Assembly: GCF_938028185.1 (NCBI RefSeq)
Contig: NZ_CALJAH010000185.1
Coordinates: 1 to 26,791, forward strand
Reading direction: 5' to 3'
Length of the DNA stretch: 26,791 bases
Source: an uncultured Cardiobacterium sp.
GTDB taxonomy: Bacteria > Pseudomonadota > Gammaproteobacteria > Cardiobacteriales > Cardiobacteriaceae
Positions 19,805 to 26,791 of this stretch are shown one piece after another. The notes beneath the pieces were generated by a model that made no database searches, was not told the DNA's origin, and was given only the letters and a program-made list of their open reading frames with translations. Made by a program: the position numbers and the translations under genes. Every line of letters starts with the position of its first letter. Position 1 is the stretch's first letter.

Positions 19805-21103
19805 ATGAACCGTCGCGCGGCGTTTTCCCGCGATTTGTTGGCAGAATTGCCCCTGTGGGAGCAGAAAGGCTGGGTTTCAGCGGAGCAGGCGACGCTGTTA
19901 CGCGGGCAGTATGCGCTGGCGACGCCGCAGTCGGGCGCATGGTGGCAGTTGGTGCTGTCGCTGTTTGCCATGCTTTGCGTCAGCGCCGGGGTGATTGCGC
20001 TGTTTGCCGCCAACTGGGCGGTGTTGTCGCGCGAGGTGCGGGTGGTGCTGTCGCTGACGCCGCTGGCGCTGGCGCAGTTGGCGTTGCTGTATGCGATTTT
20101 TGCGCGACCGCTGAATGCTGCCTGGCGTGAATGCAGCGCGCTGGTGCTGGCGCTGGCGGTGGGCGCGGCGATTGCGCTGGTGGCGCAGACGTATCATATT
20201 GAAGCCAATCCGCCTGTTTTTTGGCGCACCTGGATTTTGCTGGCGCTGCCACTGCCGTTTTTGACGCGCAGTTGGGCGGCGGCGTTTTTTGTTGCCTTTC
20301 TTGTGCACGTGTTTGGTTTTGCCACGCTTGACGGCGGACTGTTTTTCCACGACGGCTTTTCGCCGTGGGAGTATCCCGCCGCGATGCTGGTACTGCTGGC
20401 GCTGTTGTTGTGGCAACGCCAGCGCGGCGAGCCGTACCGCTGCCAGTCCCTGGCCTGGCGCACGTTTGCTGCCGGGAACGGGCTGGCGTTTGCCCTGGCG
20501 CTCTGTACGGAGGGGACGCACGGTTATTTTCTGCCGGTCTGGATTTGTCTTGCCTCATGGTATCTGGCGGCGCGCACGCTTGGCTGGCGCAACGCGATGG
20601 CCATTATTTTTCAGCTGGTTCCCGCCGTTATCCTGCTCTTTCCGGAGTGGTTGAGCGACGGTCATACCGACGACAGCCTACGCCTTGTTCTCGCCCTGAC
20701 GCCGCTTACCGCCGTCAACGCCGCGCTGCTCATCTTCGCCCTGTGCCGCTGGAAGCAGCTCACCTGGTGGGATGCCGCCTTTGCCACGAGTGGCGTGCTG
20801 CTCTATTTCCTCGGTGAACAGCGCGAGACGCTCGGCCAGGCGTGGCCGTGGCTGCCGACGCTGTTCGTCGTCGTCCTCGGTCTGTGGCGGGCGCGGCTGG
20901 CGCTGGACCACAGCCTGTTTGTCGTCAATGCCGCGCTGATTTGGGTACTAATGGCGCTCTTTGCCCGCTTCGTCGCCGACGAACTGCCGCTGTGGCTGAA
21001 AGGCACGGTCTTTATCGGCGCCGGTGCCGCCTTCTTTATCCTCAACCTGCGTCTGGCGCGCCGCCCGCAGGCGGTCGCAACCACGCCGGGAGAAAAATCA
21101 TGA
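19805..21103 (+). CDS. DUF2157 multi-spanning membrane protein
   Basis: A 432-residue inner-membrane protein of unknown function. I start at the ATG at 19805, which has GGAGAG seven bases upstream; the longer in-frame version lacks a ribosome-binding site and overlaps the duplication. The N-terminal 50 residues are cytosolic and carry the family pattern LLAELPLWEQKGWVSAEQATLL. About ten to twelve hydrophobic helices follow, with AQTYHIEANPPVFWRTW in the first third being typical of DUF2157. It overlaps the next gene by 4 bp (ATGA); the two families commonly occur together, so they may act as one complex. Confidence 0.85.
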   Translation: MNRRAAFSRDLLAELPLWEQKGWVSAEQATLLRGQYALATPQSGAWWQLVLSLFAMLCVSAGVIALFAANWAVLSREVRVVLSLTPLALAQLALLYAIFARPLNAAWRECSALVLALAVGAAIALVAQTYHIEANPPVFWRTWILLALPLPFLTRSWAAAFFVAFLVHVFGFATLDGGLFFHDGFSPWEYPAAMLVLLALLLWQRQRGEPYRCQSLAWRTFAAGNGLAFALALCTEGTHGYFLPVWICLASWYLAARTLGWRNAMAIIFQLVPAVILLFPEWLSDGHTDDSLRLVLALTPLTAVNAALLIFALCRWKQLTWWDAAFATSGVLLYFLGEQRETLGQAWPWLPTLFVVVLGLWRARLALDHSLFVVNAALIWVLMALFARFVADELPLWLKGTVFIGAGAAFFILNLRLARRPQAVATTPGEKS

Positions 21104-21687
21104 AACGCCTTGCCCTCCTTCTGCTGCTGCTCCCGCTCTTTGCGCTGCAATGGGCGGTACCCATCAGCCAAATCATGCGCGGCGAAACCATCCTCCGCGA
21201 CGGCACGGCGCTGCGGCTCGCGCTGCAACCCGTTGACCCCTACGACGTCATGCGTGGCCGCTACCTCGCCCTCTCCTTCCCGGAAAGCGCACGCGAACAC
21301 AACCTGCCGGAAGGCCTCGGCGCGGGCGACACCCTCTACGCCGTTCTCGGTGCCGACCCGACCGGCCTCGCCCACATCACCCGCTTGAGCCGCGAACCGC
21401 AGGAAAGCGCATTCGCCTGGAAAATCCCGGCGAGCGCCAAACCGGGCGAAAAAATCCGCATTGACATCCCCCTCACCCGCTTCTACCTGCCGGAAGACGA
21501 TGCCACCAGCATTGACGACGCCCTGCGCTGGCGTGGCGATGGCAGCCGCCCGCAAGTGGCGGCAAGCCTCGGCGTGCGGGTCAAGGATGGCACCATCGTT
21601 GCCGAAAGTCTGTGGCTGGACGGGCAGCCGTACCGCGACTGGCTGCGCGCACACGCGACAGAAGAAGCGGCGCAGCAACAGCCATGA
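21100..21687 (+). CDS. GDYXXLXY-domain protein
   Basis: A 195-residue protein with an N-terminal signal or anchor (about 3-20, LALLLLLLPLFALQWAV) followed by a periplasmic domain. The stretch DPYDVMRGRYLALSF (46-60) corresponds to the family's G-D/R-Y-x-x-L-x-Y motif, and a second RGDG..VAASLGVRVKDG element lies near 150. Its role is unknown. It is coupled to the DUF2157 gene by ATGA overlap and ends in a strong terminator. GGGAGA precedes the ATG. Confidence 0.85.
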   Translation: MKRLALLLLLLPLFALQWAVPISQIMRGETILRDGTALRLALQPVDPYDVMRGRYLALSFPESAREHNLPEGLGAGDTLYAVLGADPTGLAHITRLSREPQESAFAWKIPASAKPGEKIRIDIPLTRFYLPEDDATSIDDALRWRGDGSRPQVAASLGVRVKDGTIVAESLWLDGQPYRDWLRAHATEEAAQQQP

Positions 21688-21715
21688 AAAAAGCCGGATT
21701 TGCTCCGGCTTTTTT
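21687..21715. terminator. Terminator of the DUF2157/GDYXXLXY operon
   Basis: AAAAAAGCCGGA, loop TTTGC, TCCGGCTTTTTT: it starts at the stop codon of the upstream gene. The T-tract runs directly into the TATAG end of a Correia-like element. Confidence 0.9.
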
Positions 21716-21785
21716 ATAGCCATCCACCGAAAGCCTCATACGGTCAGCGGTGCGCCTTGTCTGAAACTTTCGGTGGATGGCTATA
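21715..21785. repeat. Correia-like element, 71 bp, internally deleted
   Basis: The ends TATAGCCATCCACCGAAAG and CTTTCGGTGGATGGCTATA are perfectly inverted over 19 nt. The core is reduced to GCGCCTTGTCTGAAA plus a short unrelated stretch. It is located at the T-tract of the preceding terminator and 13 bp from the grxB stop codon. Confidence 0.8.
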
Positions 21786-21797
21786 TAAACGGTCCCC

Positions 21798-22448
21798 TCA
21801 AATAGCGCGGTCGTCAAACAGCGGCACGCGACACTTCGCGCTCATCGTCTCCACATAGCGGCGGATTTCCGGCGGGTAAGCCACGCCCTTGACCATGGTG
21901 AGGTTGCGCAGCAGCGGGAAGGTGATGATGTCTTCGTAGCCGAGGCGCGCGCCGAGGTGGTCAGGCACGGTGATGAGCGGCAGCAGCGCGGGTAGGTCGG
22001 CGTGCAGGCGGGCGAGCAGTTCGTCGCTGCGCGCCAGGTTTTCGGCAAAGTCGCCGTAGGCCGCGCTTTTTTTCGCGGTGTAGTAGGCGCGCGCCGATTC
22101 GGTCGCAAATTCGGGCAGGCCGATGCGGGTGCTGCGCGGCGAGAGCAGTTGGTTGCTGTAGGCGTTTACCGTGTCCAGCCACGCTTGCAGCGCGGGGCGG
22201 ATGGTGTCGTCGAGGCGTTCGCCGCCCGCGTATTCGTCAAGATAGCGGACGATGTCGAGGCTTTCGCCCATCGCCGTGCCGTCTGCCTTGATGAGGATTG
22301 GCACCATTTTTTTGCCAACAAGGCCGATCGGGGTCGCCTCATCATCATTCGCCAGCGGGATTTGTTCGACGTCCACCAAGCCGCGCAGGCCGATTATCAT
22401 GCGGGCGCGGGTGCAGAAGGGGCAGTGGTCGTAGTAGTAGAGTTTCAT
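21798..22448 (-). CDS. grxB: Glutaredoxin 2
   Basis: A GST-fold glutaredoxin, 216 residues from the ATG at 22448, close to the length of the E. coli enzyme. The N-terminal MKLYYYDHCPFC has the redox active site CPFC (9-12). VPILIKADGTAMGES (about 49-63) contains the cis-proline, and the helical C-terminal domain includes DIITFPLLRNLTMVKGV, matching the E. coli family pattern. It reduces protein disulfides with glutathione in the cytosol. The longer in-frame upstream extension has no family similarity and reads into repeat DNA. Monocistronic by position. Confidence 0.93.
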   Translation of the reverse strand: MKLYYYDHCPFCTRARMIIGLRGLVDVEQIPLANDDEATPIGLVGKKMVPILIKADGTAMGESLDIVRYLDEYAGGERLDDTIRPALQAWLDTVNAYSNQLLSPRSTRIGLPEFATESARAYYTAKKSAAYGDFAENLARSDELLARLHADLPALLPLITVPDHLGARLGYEDIITFPLLRNLTMVKGVAYPPEIRRYVETMSAKCRVPLFDDRAI

Positions 22449-22473
22449 GGGTGTCTCCGGTTTTAGGGATGCT

Positions 22474-22531
22474 GTAGGTCGGGCATTTATGCCCGACACG
22501 GGATAATGTCGGCCATAAATAGCCGACCTAC
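22474..22531. repeat. REP-like double hairpin (GTAGGTCGG...CCGACCTAC)
   Basis: Two hairpins in tandem, GTCGGGCAT/ATGCCCGAC and GTCGGCCAT/AT-GCCGAC, are enclosed by outer complementary ends GTAGGTCGG and CCGACCTAC. The right end contains the rapZ stop codon (22528-22530). The same design occurs at 25410-25465, and a single-hairpin form at 4323-4350. Confidence 0.8.
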
Positions 22532-23382
22532 GTCAGGGTTTTCCGGTCGCGGTGCTCCACGTGCAGCCCCGGGAAATCCGGCTTGAGCCGCGCGGCGAGT
22601 TGTTCGGTGACATAGACGCTGCGGTGCTGGCCGCCGGTGCAGCCGATGCCGATGGTGAGATAGGCGCGGTTGCTGCCCTGGACGAAGGCGGGCAGCCAGG
22701 TTTTGAGATAGGCGGCGGTATCGGCGACGAAGCGGCGCGGTTCGTCGTATTGTTCGAGAAAGGCGATGACCGGCGCGTCGCTGCCGCTGTAGGCGCGGAT
22801 GGCCGGGTCCCAGTAGGGATTGGGCAGGAAGCGCACGTCGAAAAGGAAGTCGGCATTGACCGGGGTGCCGTGTTTGAAGCCGAAGGATTGCAGGGTGATG
22901 ATGAGCGCCGGGGCGGTATCGCCGAGGACGGTGCGCAGCCGGTCTTTGAGCTGATAGACGCTGTAGCTGCTGGTGTCCAAAATGATGTCGGCGAGGTTCA
23001 TCAGCGGGTTGAGCAGATGCCGTTCGTATTCAATCGCTTCCGGCAGTGCGCGCGCGCTTTCGGCGCGGATGTGCAGCGGGTGCGGACGGCGCGTTTCGCT
23101 GTAGCGGCGCACGAGGACGTCGGTGTCGGCGGTGAGAAACAGGATTTGGATGTCGGCGTATTGGCGCAGTGCGCGGATTTTCTCCGGCAGGGCGGCGAGG
23201 TCGGCGGCGTTGCGCGAGTCCATCGCCACCGCCACCGGTTGCGCCTGCTCGCTGGCGAAATCGCGCACGAGGCTGTCGAGCAGGGCGCTGGGCAGGTTGT
23301 CGATGCAGTAGTAGCCGAGGTCTTCGAGGGTATCCAGCGCGATGGTTTTGCCTGCGCCAGCCAGGCCGGTGATGATGAGCAT
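22528..23382 (-). CDS. rapZ: RNase adapter protein RapZ
   Basis: A P-loop protein that in enterobacteria binds the sRNA GlmZ and directs RNase E to it, tuning amino-sugar synthesis. The 284 residues have Walker A GLAGAGKT (6-13), DLGYYCIDNLP, SRNAADLAALP, the FLTADTDVLVRRYSETRRPHPL segment, FGFKHGTP and the C-terminal IGIGCTGGQHRSVYVTEQLA characteristic of RapZ. TAAGGAG precedes the ATG. The usual rpoN-hpf-ptsN neighbours are absent. The TAG stop lies in the end of a REP-like repeat, so the last residues may differ from relatives. Confidence 0.94.
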   Translation of the reverse strand: MLIITGLAGAGKTIALDTLEDLGYYCIDNLPSALLDSLVRDFASEQAQPVAVAMDSRNAADLAALPEKIRALRQYADIQILFLTADTDVLVRRYSETRRPHPLHIRAESARALPEAIEYERHLLNPLMNLADIILDTSSYSVYQLKDRLRTVLGDTAPALIITLQSFGFKHGTPVNADFLFDVRFLPNPYWDPAIRAYSGSDAPVIAFLEQYDEPRRFVADTAAYLKTWLPAFVQGSNRAYLTIGIGCTGGQHRSVYVTEQLAARLKPDFPGLHVEHRDRKTLT

Positions 23383-23459
23383 GGTGGTTTAATCTCCTTA
23401 TATCTTGATGATGCCCGCATTTTAGGCGTATCCCGCCGGGTTTGCACGGGGCGGCGGTG

Positions 23460-23465
23460 TATAAT
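23460..23465 (+). promoter_or_regulatory. -10 box of the fumC promoter
   Basis: A perfect TATAAT 39 bp before the fumC start. No good -35 hexamer is visible at 16-18 bp. Confidence 0.5.
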
Positions 23466-23503
23466 CTCCACAAATTTCCACACGTCAACACGAGGTAAAC
23501 ACA

Positions 23504-24892
23504 ATGACCACACGCACCGAACACGACACCATGGGCGAAGTCCAGGTTCCGTCTGACGCTTACTGGGGCGCGCAAACGCAGCGCAGCTACCAGAACTTCA
23601 AAATCGGCGGCGAAACCCTGCCGCAGCCGCTCATCTACGCGATGGCGCTGGTGAAAAAAGCTGCCGCGCTGACCAACGCCGGTCTCGGCCGCATCCAGCA
23701 GGAACAGGCCGACCTCATCGTCCGCGCCGCCGATGACGTGCTGGCGGGCAAACTGGACGGACAATTCCCGCTGGTCGTCTGGCAGACCGGCTCCGGCACG
23801 CAGTCCAACATGAACATGAACGAAGTGCTCGCCAACCGCGCCAACGAGCTGGCCGGAACCGGGCTCGCCGCCTACAAGCCGGTGCATCCGAACGACCACG
23901 TCAACCACGCCCAGTCCACCAACGACAGCTTCCCCACCGCCATCCACGTCGCCGCCGCGCAACAAATCAACCACCTGCTCATTCCGGCGGTACAAAAACT
24001 GCGCGACACCCTTGACGCCAAGGCCAAAACCTTCGCGGGCATCGTCAAAATTGGCCGTACCCACCTGCAAGACGCCACCCCGCTCACCCTCGGTCAGGAA
24101 TTTTCCGGTTACGTTTCCCAGCTTGACCACGGCCTTGCCCGCCTGCAAGACGCGCTCAAATACCTCTACGAACTGCCGCTCGGCGGCACCGCCGTCGGCA
24201 CTGGCCTAAACAGCCACCCCGACTTCGCCGTCAAAGCCGCCGCACAACTGGCAATCCTTTCCGGCCTGCCGTTTGTCACCGCGCCGAACAAATTTGAAGC
24301 GCTCGGCGGACGCGACGCCGCCGTCTTCGCCTCCGGCGCGCTGAAAACCCTCGCCGCCAGCCTCAACAAAATCGCCAACGACGTGCGCTGGCTCGCCAGC
24401 GGCCCGCGTTGCGGCCTCGGCGAAATCAAAATCCCGGAAAACGAACCCGGCTCCTCCATCATGCCGGGCAAAGTGAACCCGACCCAATGCGAAGCGCTGT
24501 CCATGGTCTGCTGCCAGGTCTTTGGCAACGACGTCACCATCAACATGGCGGGCGCCTGCGGCAACTTCGAGCTGAACGTCTATATGCCGGTCATCGCCTA
24601 CAACCTGCTGCAATCCATCCGCCTGCTGGGCGACGCCTGCAACAGCTTCAGCGACCACTGCGCCGCCGGTATCGAACCCGTGCCGGAAAAAATCGACTAC
24701 TTCCTCCACCACTCATTGATGCTGGTAACGGCGCTCAACCGCAAAATCGGCTACGAAAACGCGGCAAAAGTCGCCAAAACCGCCTACAAAAACGACAAAT
24801 CGCTGCGCGAAACGGCGATTGAACTCGGCCTGCTCTCCGGCGAAGAATTTGACGCGCTGGTCGTACCCGCCGACATGGTGCATCCGAAATAA
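23504..24892 (+). CDS. fumC: Class II fumarate hydratase
   Basis: An iron-independent TCA-cycle enzyme that interconverts fumarate and L-malate, a cytosolic homotetramer. The 462-residue length is typical. Visible signatures: TGSGTQSNMNMNE (95-107), HPNDHVNHAQSTND (128-141), GRTHLQDA with the proton-donor region His187, and the fumarase/aspartase loop GSSIMPGKVNP (316-326) holding the catalytic serines. GAGGT lies shortly before the ATG. It is followed by its own terminator. A fragment resembling its 3' end occurs at 25344-25400. Confidence 0.97.
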   Translation: MTTRTEHDTMGEVQVPSDAYWGAQTQRSYQNFKIGGETLPQPLIYAMALVKKAAALTNAGLGRIQQEQADLIVRAADDVLAGKLDGQFPLVVWQTGSGTQSNMNMNEVLANRANELAGTGLAAYKPVHPNDHVNHAQSTNDSFPTAIHVAAAQQINHLLIPAVQKLRDTLDAKAKTFAGIVKIGRTHLQDATPLTLGQEFSGYVSQLDHGLARLQDALKYLYELPLGGTAVGTGLNSHPDFAVKAAAQLAILSGLPFVTAPNKFEALGGRDAAVFASGALKTLAASLNKIANDVRWLASGPRCGLGEIKIPENEPGSSIMPGKVNPTQCEALSMVCCQVFGNDVTINMAGACGNFELNVYMPVIAYNLLQSIRLLGDACNSFSDHCAAGIEPVPEKIDYFLHHSLMLVTALNRKIGYENAAKVAKTAYKNDKSLRETAIELGLLSGEEFDALVVPADMVHPK

Positions 24893-24908
24893 AATTTGGA
24901 ATAAAGAA

Positions 24909-24932
24909 AGCGCCGCGATGCGGCGCTTTTTT
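24909..24932 (+). terminator. fumC terminator
   Basis: AGCGCCGC, loop GAT, GCGGCGCT followed by T residues; stem of 8 bp located 16 bp past the fumC stop. Confidence 0.9.
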
Positions 24933-24946
24933 ATCAAGGAGAAACC

Positions 24947-25300
24947 ATGAAAATACTATCCCTCGTGCTCATCCTGCTCATTGTCGGATGCCAAAATACC
25001 GGCGGAAAATTTGAGCCAACGCAGGCGGAAGCGGAGCAGGTAATGAACGAATTTATGTTCCAGGTTAATTTGGGTGGTGCAGCAATGGCTGATGCGATGA
25101 AAATGCCCAGACCCAATATTGAGTTAAAAAAATGACACTGCAAAAATGTAAAGAAAAAAAAATACGAGGGCAAAAGGGTTGCCTATTGCGATATTGAAAC
25201 CACGATTATCGATAATGGCAAAGAAGAAACCGCCGTGATAGAGGAAATGCTCTTCTATAAAGAAGATGGGCGCTGGCGAACGCCACCTCCATCATTCTGA
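24947..25300 (+). pseudogene. Small lipoprotein gene interrupted by an in-frame TGA
   Basis: AAGGAG and an ATG at 24947 start a lipoprotein: a hydrophobic signal, lipobox IVGC (Cys15), then a helical segment (EPTQAEAEQVMNEFMFQV). A TGA at 25133-25135 ends the frame after 62 residues. The same frame continues for 54 sense codons to a second TGA at 25298-25300, encoding YEGKRVAYCDIETTIID and LFYKEDGRWRTPPPSF, which reads like the C-terminal half of a DUF4878/NTF2-like lipoprotein. The full unit would be 117 codons. A nonsense mutation is the simplest reading; sequencing error or recoding are alternatives. Composition is AT-rich compared with fumC. Confidence 0.7.
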
Positions 25301-25343
25301 TACAAAGAATAGGAGGTTAGCTTGCGCGCCAGCCCAACTTACA

Positions 25344-25400
25344 TCGCTGTTCGTGCCCGCCTACATGATGCACCCGAAATAAAATTTGGGATGGAGAAAG
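25344..25400 (+). pseudogene. Fragment resembling the fumC 3' end
   Basis: It aligns without gaps to 24854-24910 (last 13 codons of fumC, stop and 18 bp beyond) with 48 of 57 identical bases by hand count. The in-frame remnant reads SLFVPAYMMHPK-stop against ALVVPADMVHPK-stop. The similarity stops exactly before the terminator hairpin, where unrelated sequence begins. Confidence 0.75.
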
Positions 25401-25409
25401 TACAAACCC

Positions 25410-25465
25410 GTAGGTCGGCCATTTATGGCCGACACCTTCATGTCGGGCACAAGTGCCCGACCTAC
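25410..25465. repeat. REP-like double hairpin, second copy
   Basis: GTAGGTCGGCCAT/ATGGCCGAC followed by GTCGGGCAC/GTGCCCGACCTAC, with outer ends GTAGGTCGG and CCGACCTAC complementary. It has the same plan as 22474-22531 with the two hairpin types in the opposite order. Confidence 0.8.
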
Positions 25466-25597
25466 AACTGAAAAAATATGGCGTATGGATCACGCCGCCG
25501 CCCATTATCTAATCCCGCATCGCAGGGCGGGACTTGTCCCAGCGCAAACCATTCCCGCTCCCCTGTATGTAAATCCCCTTGCCGCCCCGAACCCGCC

Positions 25598-26611
25598 ATG
25601 CGCCCATACCTTTTTCTCCTCGCCACCCTCCTCCCCGCCCACGCCGCCCTTTACCGCGGCGACATGGGCGGCCATACCCTCGTTGCCAGCGATGACACGC
25701 TGGCATACTACGACGAAGCCGAACGCCTGCCGCAGCCGCTCACGCCATCGCCCGCCTGCGACGACGGCGCCACCTGCTACCGCAACGCCCACGGCGACAC
25801 CCTGCGCCTGCACGACGGCAACGCCTGGTGGAACGGCACCGCGCTTGCGCCCTACCCTACTCCTGTGACCGCCCCGGAAAACCGCCTTTATGCCACCGAA
25901 CTGCCCTTTGCCGCCGCGCTGCTCGCCGATGTCTCCTTCCAAAAAACCGCGACCAGCACCGACCACGGCAAAACCCTGCAATGGTACCGCGACCCCGACA
26001 GCGGCCTCGAACACCCGCTCATCGCCAGCGGCTACCCCGACGCCGAACGCGACGCGCTGAACCAGTATCTGCGCGCGCAGGCGCTCAACACCCTCGCCGC
26101 GCGCCGCGAATGTCTCGCCGCCCTGCCCGCCGACAAACGCGCCGCGTTGCAATACCGCGTCACCATCACCCCGACCCTGCTTGACGACCATTACGCCAGC
26201 TTCCACCTTCACGAAGAAAACAGCTGCGGCGCGCCCTACGCCACCAACAGCGGCATCACTTACAGCCTCGCCGCCGGACGCGGCATCGAACTGGAAGACC
26301 TGCTTTGGCTCGGCGACAGCCCGCCGCACCCGCTGGACGACGACAACCCCGCCGACCAGATGGCGCGCGAGCGGCGCGCGCAATGGCTGCTGGACACCCT
26401 GAAGCGCCTCGCCCCGGAGGCGATGCGCGACTATCCCTACCAGCCGCGCCACTACCTCTATCCCTATTTTTATCTGACCCCGCAAGGCGCGTACATCGGC
26501 CCGCTGCTGCCCGCCCGCGCCGCCGTCCACGCCCATCCTGCCGGCACCGTCATCCCCTGGGAACAGCTACAGGTACCCCCCGGCAGCGGCGACAACAGCG
26601 CATTGCCCTAG
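25598..26611 (+). CDS. Secreted protein with DUF3298/RsiV-like C-terminal domain
   Basis: A 337-residue protein. I start at the ATG at 25598, where a signal peptide begins (YLFLLATLLPAHA, cleavage before ALYRGD); the upstream in-frame extension is proline- and arginine-rich and implausible. The N-terminal quarter has cysteines (PACDDGATCYRN) and Trp/Tyr-rich strands. The C-terminal part (about 190-330) has FHLHEENSCGAP, ITYSLAAGRGIELEDLLWLG, YFYLTPQGAYIGPLLP and a final VIPWEQL, the order seen in DUF3298 domains of RsiV-like proteins. In RsiV this domain binds lysozyme; that role is not shown here. No sigma factor adjoins it. No strong ribosome-binding site is visible. Confidence 0.65.
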   Translation: MRPYLFLLATLLPAHAALYRGDMGGHTLVASDDTLAYYDEAERLPQPLTPSPACDDGATCYRNAHGDTLRLHDGNAWWNGTALAPYPTPVTAPENRLYATELPFAAALLADVSFQKTATSTDHGKTLQWYRDPDSGLEHPLIASGYPDAERDALNQYLRAQALNTLAARRECLAALPADKRAALQYRVTITPTLLDDHYASFHLHEENSCGAPYATNSGITYSLAAGRGIELEDLLWLGDSPPHPLDDDNPADQMARERRAQWLLDTLKRLAPEAMRDYPYQPRHYLYPYFYLTPQGAYIGPLLPARAAVHAHPAGTVIPWEQLQVPPGSGDNSALP

Positions 26612-26791
26612 AGGCTGTTTACAATTGGCCATAACATGATGATTTCATTCGCAGGTTTGGTTAAGGCCTGTTTATCATTCAGCCGTAAACGCGCCCAAAC
26701 CAATGTGGTTGCGTGGCGACGATTTTGTGAGCTACACCATTGGTTTGTAGGGTGTGTGCCGCAGGCACGCACGCGTTTGCCGATGTCAAAT
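26612..26791. repeat. Non-coding end of window with inverted repeats
   Basis: No gene is seen. CAAACCAATG (26696-26705) and CATTGGTTTG (26738-26747) form a 10-bp inverted repeat with a 32-nt spacer. Directly after it GTGCC, GCA, GGCAC (26756-26768) forms a short hairpin of the GTGTGTGCC/GGCACGCAC type common in intergenic repeats. The segment may continue beyond the window. Confidence 0.5.

Larger units (their letters stand above)
25301..25597. other. Intergenic region with duplicated fumC end and REP-like repeat
   Basis: It holds the fumC-like fragment, the double-hairpin repeat and about 130 bp before the next gene. AGGAGG at 25311-25316 is a free-standing Shine-Dalgarno-like word followed by TTAGCTTG, with no convincing frame behind it. 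The leader of the next gene has no clear promoter. Confidence 0.55.

Noticed and set aside
24947..25300. Selenoprotein gene with UGA read as selenocysteine
   Set aside because: No convincing SECIS-type hairpin directly after the TGA and no known selenoprotein pattern; nonsense mutation is simpler.

Overview
The window is a chromosomal segment of a GC-rich Gram-negative bacterium. It is most plausibly a gammaproteobacterium of the Cardiobacteriaceae type (inference). The grounds are rpmH-rnpA-yidD-yidC-mnmE order, RapZ, a glutaredoxin-2 homologue, a cbb3 oxidase operon with a separate ccoQ, an LpxR-type outer-membrane lipase and a Gly-rich surface lipoprotein of the Neisseria/Moraxella/Cardiobacterium style. 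The Neisseria uptake word GCCGTCTGAA was not seen, which argues against a true Neisseria. No tRNA, rRNA, CRISPR array, prophage or transposase gene was recognised.

Layout. 1-441 is non-coding with a composite mobile-repeat remnant. 442-5511 (minus) is a thiamine uptake locus: a TPP riboswitch, thiB, then two unrelated genes (a WG-repeat protein and an AT-richer SUKH-like protein), then thiP and thiQ. 5860-9336 (minus) is ccoNOQP, whose CcoP carries a repetitive Ala/Glu/Pro/Thr tail. 9692-11552 (minus) holds a histidine phosphatase and an LpxR-like protein. 11616-15413 (plus) is the rpmH-rnpA-yidD-yidC-mnmE operon behind a near-consensus promoter. 15510-17744 (minus) holds a surface lipoprotein and PPK2. 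18017-19651 (minus) is an array of three small secreted four-cysteine proteins, two of them lying in a perfect 590-bp tandem duplication. 19805-21687 (plus) is a DUF2157/GDYXXLXY pair. Then come grxB and rapZ (minus) and fumC (plus), a small lipoprotein gene broken by an in-frame TGA, a fragment resembling the fumC 3' end, and a secreted protein with a DUF3298-like C-terminus.

The most notable layer is repetitive DNA. Five short elements with TATAG...CTATA ends and an internal core resemble the Correia elements of Neisseria. One of them sits in an older palindrome, and the palindrome is restored exactly when the element and one TA are removed in silico. Other palindromic families (GTAGGTCGG...CCGACCTAC double hairpins and TTTACATACACC...GGTGTATGTAAA) also mark intergenic regions.

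Functionally, the window joins thiamine uptake under riboswitch control, low-oxygen respiration (cbb3 oxidase), membrane protein insertion and tRNA modification (YidC, MnmE), envelope and surface proteins, polyphosphate nucleotide metabolism, redox homeostasis and one TCA enzyme. All assignments are read from sequence motifs without database searches.
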